Positions 42,351 to 44,413 of a DNA stretch of 44,413 bases are shown piece after piece (the first letter of the stretch is position 1; every line of letters begins with the position of its first letter). The notes under the pieces are model-generated. The model was not told the origin of the DNA and ran no database searches. It worked only from the letters and a program-made list of their open reading frames with translations. The position numbers and the translations under genes are program-made. The stretch is from Bacteroidales bacterium (GTDB lineage: Bacteria; Bacteroidota; Bacteroidia; Bacteroidales; UBA1402). The stretch lies in the NCBI GenBank assembly GCA_028694375.1, contig JAQUTN010000004.1, forward strand, positions 1-44,413, written 5' to 3'.

Positions 42351-44144
42351 ATGAACATATATACCCTACTCGGGGAAAAAACCCGCCAATGCCTGCAGGC
42401 TTTATATCAACTGGAGGCCGACGATTCTTTGCTTCAGTTGCAAAAAACCAAAAAAGAATTTGTGGGCGACCTAACCTTAGTGGTTTTTCCATTTGTCAAG
42501 GCTGCCAAAAAATCTCCCGCTGCCACAGCGGAGGAAATCGGCAGCTGGTTGTTGCAGCACACTCCAGAGCTCCGCAGCTATAATGTAATCAAAGGCTTTC
42601 TGAATTTGAGCGTATCTACTGCCTACTGGCTGCAAGCTCTGCAGGAAATGTCCCGGGATGATGATTTCGGCATACTCAAAGCCGGTGATTCTGCTCCGCT
42701 GGTAATGATAGAATATTCATCACCAAACACCAACAAACCCCTGCATTTGGGCCATATACGTAACAATCTGCTGGGATACAGCCTCAGCCGCATAGTCTCA
42801 GCCAATGGCTGCAGGGTGGTGAAAACCAACATCGTAAATGACAGGGGGATCCATATTTGTAAGTCCATGCTGGCCTGGCAGAAATGGGGACAGGGCGAAA
42901 CACCTGAATCAAGCGGGAAAAAGGGCGATCATCTGGTGGGCGAATATTATGTGTTGTTTGACAAACATTACAAGCAAGAACTGGGCGAGCTCCAAAAACA
43001 AGGCCTGAGCCCCGAAGAAGCCGAAAATGCATCGATTCTGATGCAGGAAGCCCGCGAAATGCTACGGGCCTGGGAAGCCGGAGATTCCGAAATCCGGAGC
43101 CTGTGGGAAACCATGAACAATTGGGTTTACAGAGGTTTCGAAGAAAGTTACATAAAACTGGGCGTGGATTTCGACAAAATCTATTACGAATCACAAACCT
43201 ATCTTTCGGGCAAACAAAAAGTGCTCGAAGGCCTCGATAAAGGGGTCTTTTACCGCAACGAAGACAGCTCAGTCTGGGCAGACCTCAGCTCCGATGGCCT
43301 GGATCAAAAATTACTGCTTCGAACGGACGGTACCTCGGTTTATATGACTCAGGACATTGGCACGGCTGCTCTGCGCTTCGAAGAATACCCCATCGACAAA
43401 ATGATTTACGTGGTGGGAAATGAACAAAATTATCACTTCAAAGTCTTATCAATTCTGCTGGACAGACTCGGTTTTGCCTGGGGCAAGGATTTGGTGCATT
43501 TCTCCTACGGTATGGTAGAACTACCCGAAGGCAAAATGAAATCGCGCGAAGGCACAGTTGTTGACGCCGACGACCTGATAGAAGAAATGATTTCCACCGC
43601 CCGTGAAACTTCGGAGGAACTGGGCAAGTTAGATTCCTGCAGCCCGGAGGAGGCTGCCGATATAGTTCGTATCGTAGGGCTGGGAGCTTTAAAATACTTT
43701 ATTCTCAAGGTTGATCCCCGCAAAAACATGACCTTCAACCCCAAAGAATCTATAGACTTTAACGGGAACACCGGGCCCTTCATTCAATACACCTACGCCC
43801 GCATTCGTTCCGTTCTCAGAAAAGCAGAAGAGTTGGGCCACAGTGCCCGGTTGCAGGGGGAACTGGCAAGTCGGCTGTCTGAAAAAGAACTATCTTTGTG
43901 TAAGAATCTGTATGAATTTCCTGCTGCCGTTAAAGAAGCCGGTACCACTTACAGCCCGGCGATCATTGCTAATTACGTGTACGAACTGGCCAAAGAATAC
44001 AACCAATTTTATCACGATTATTCCGTTTTGCACGAAACAAATTCCGCATTGAGAGAATTTCGTATCCTTCTTTCGGAACAAACAGCCAAAGTAATCAGAA
44101 TAGCCCTGTATCTTTTAGGCATCGAAGTGCCGGAACGGATGTAA
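42351..44144 (+). CDS. argS: Arginine--tRNA ligase
   Basis: A class I synthetase for tRNA-Arg with 597 residues. The N-terminal Add-1 domain covers about 1-100. The HIGH motif lies in SSPNTNKPLHLGHIRNN, with HLGH at 132-135. The KMSKS region is KMKSREGTVVD (395-405), a common ArgS variant. The C-terminal DALR anticodon domain covers about 470-597 and ends LYLLGIEVPERM, the standard ending. The MBL-fold gene follows after 18 nt. Confidence 0.97.
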   Translation: MNIYTLLGEKTRQCLQALYQLEADDSLLQLQKTKKEFVGDLTLVVFPFVKAAKKSPAATAEEIGSWLLQHTPELRSYNVIKGFLNLSVSTAYWLQALQEMSRDDDFGILKAGDSAPLVMIEYSSPNTNKPLHLGHIRNNLLGYSLSRIVSANGCRVVKTNIVNDRGIHICKSMLAWQKWGQGETPESSGKKGDHLVGEYYVLFDKHYKQELGELQKQGLSPEEAENASILMQEAREMLRAWEAGDSEIRSLWETMNNWVYRGFEESYIKLGVDFDKIYYESQTYLSGKQKVLEGLDKGVFYRNEDSSVWADLSSDGLDQKLLLRTDGTSVYMTQDIGTAALRFEEYPIDKMIYVVGNEQNYHFKVLSILLDRLGFAWGKDLVHFSYGMVELPEGKMKSREGTVVDADDLIEEMISTARETSEELGKLDSCSPEEAADIVRIVGLGALKYFILKVDPRKNMTFNPKESIDFNGNTGPFIQYTYARIRSVLRKAEELGHSARLQGELASRLSEKELSLCKNLYEFPAAVKEAGTTYSPAIIANYVYELAKEYNQFYHDYSVLHETNSALREFRILLSEQTAKVIRIALYLLGIEVPERM

Positions 44145-44162
44145 TCACAAAAACAAGATACT

Positions 44163-44413
44163 ATGAAAATCACTTTTCACGGAGCAACCCAGACCGTCAC
44201 CGGCTCCAAGCACCTGATTTCGCTGACCAACGGAAAAAACATTCTGCTGGATTGCGGCATGTTTCAGGGTTTGGGCAAAGAAACAGTAGAATTGAACAAT
44301 GAATTTGGTTTCAATCCCGCTGAGGTCAATTACCTGATTCTTTCGCATGCGCACATCGATCATTGCGGGCTGATTCCCAAACTGGTCAAAGAAGGCTTCA
44401 GGGGACCCATCTT
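44163..44413 (+). CDS. Metallo-beta-lactamase-fold RNA-processing protein (3' part beyond window)
   Basis: The first 83 codons of an MBL-fold hydrolase, cut by the right edge. The start MKITFHGATQTVTGSKHLIS is typical of the beta-CASP/CPSF73-like RNA-processing branch. LLDCGMFQG follows near residue 30 and the zinc motif HAHIDHCG near residues 62-69. The beta-CASP domain itself is not in the window, so the subfamily is inferred. It lies 18 nt after argS and is probably co-transcribed. Confidence 0.85.
   Translation, partial: MKITFHGATQTVTGSKHLISLTNGKNILLDCGMFQGLGKETVELNNEFGFNPAEVNYLILSHAHIDHCGLIPKLVKEGFRGPI

Noticed and set aside
1-44413. Search for a novel defence, CRISPR, toxin-antitoxin, biosynthetic or phage system
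   Set aside because: Nearly every gene fits a known housekeeping or envelope family. I see no repeat array, nuclease-helicase cluster, recombinase or signature of transfer, so I do not claim one.

Overview
The window looks like ordinary chromosomal DNA of a member of Bacteroidota, most likely order Bacteroidales. Evidence: a SusC/RagA TonB-linked porin; type-B fumarate reductase/succinate dehydrogenase with a single polytopic cytochrome b; the clade-typical families DUF4251, DUF4271, WbqC-like and DUF3108; a long-insert LepB; an RNase H with a viroplasmin domain; and repeated promoters of the Bacteroidota form TTG-N(19-22)-TAnnTTTG. Genes are packed tightly, many overlap by ATGA, and leaders are often only 15-50 nt. 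I see no transposase, integrase, phage gene, CRISPR array or toxin-antitoxin pair, so I do not claim a new defence or mobile system. The most unusual material is regulatory architecture plus a few atypical proteins.

Layout. 1-1793: a SusC-like receptor (minus, cut by the left edge), then a 363-nt AT-rich gap and a divergent DUF4251 protein. 2681-7216 (minus): malQ, rpsO and a DEAD-box helicase. 7391-8317: a PfkB-family kinase. 8385-12511 (minus): operon dapB-lepB-wbqC-M16 peptidase. 12638-15433 (plus): a lipoprotein with an Ig-like fold plus a DUF3108 protein. 15455-20454 (minus): cysS, a truncated GH3-like gene, rnc, fabF and acpP. 20607: purN (plus). 21310-23761 (minus): a three-gene PspC-PadR-PspC operon with a perfect dyad operator. 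23939-24009: tRNA-Gln(UUG), then tyrS. 25585: an OmpR-type regulator with a degenerate receiver (plus). 26258-32620 (minus): sdhC-sdhA-sdhB-DUF4271-hemD-rnpA-yidD-tatD. 32783-35470 (plus): serine acetyltransferase, THUMP RNA methyltransferase, RNase H. 35477-41762 (minus): two overlapping rhomboid proteases, an endonuclease/exonuclease/phosphatase protein, priA and an outer-membrane protein. 41994-44413 (plus): HU, argS and the start of a beta-lactamase-fold RNA-processing protein.

How the genes work together. Most are housekeeping: translation (rpsO, cysS, tyrS, argS, tRNA-Gln, rnpA, the RNA methyltransferase), fatty acid synthesis (acpP, fabF), envelope biogenesis (lepB, yidD, the lipoprotein, the barrel protein), anaerobic respiration (sdhCAB), and amino acid, purine and tetrapyrrole synthesis (dapB, serine acetyltransferase, purN, hemD). 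Promoter positions settle several start codons (tyrS, GH3-like, serine acetyltransferase). In two places a promoter is nested inside the preceding gene's terminator (hemD/rnpA and HU/argS). Together with the PadR operator that straddles its own -33 element, these are the most interesting observations.
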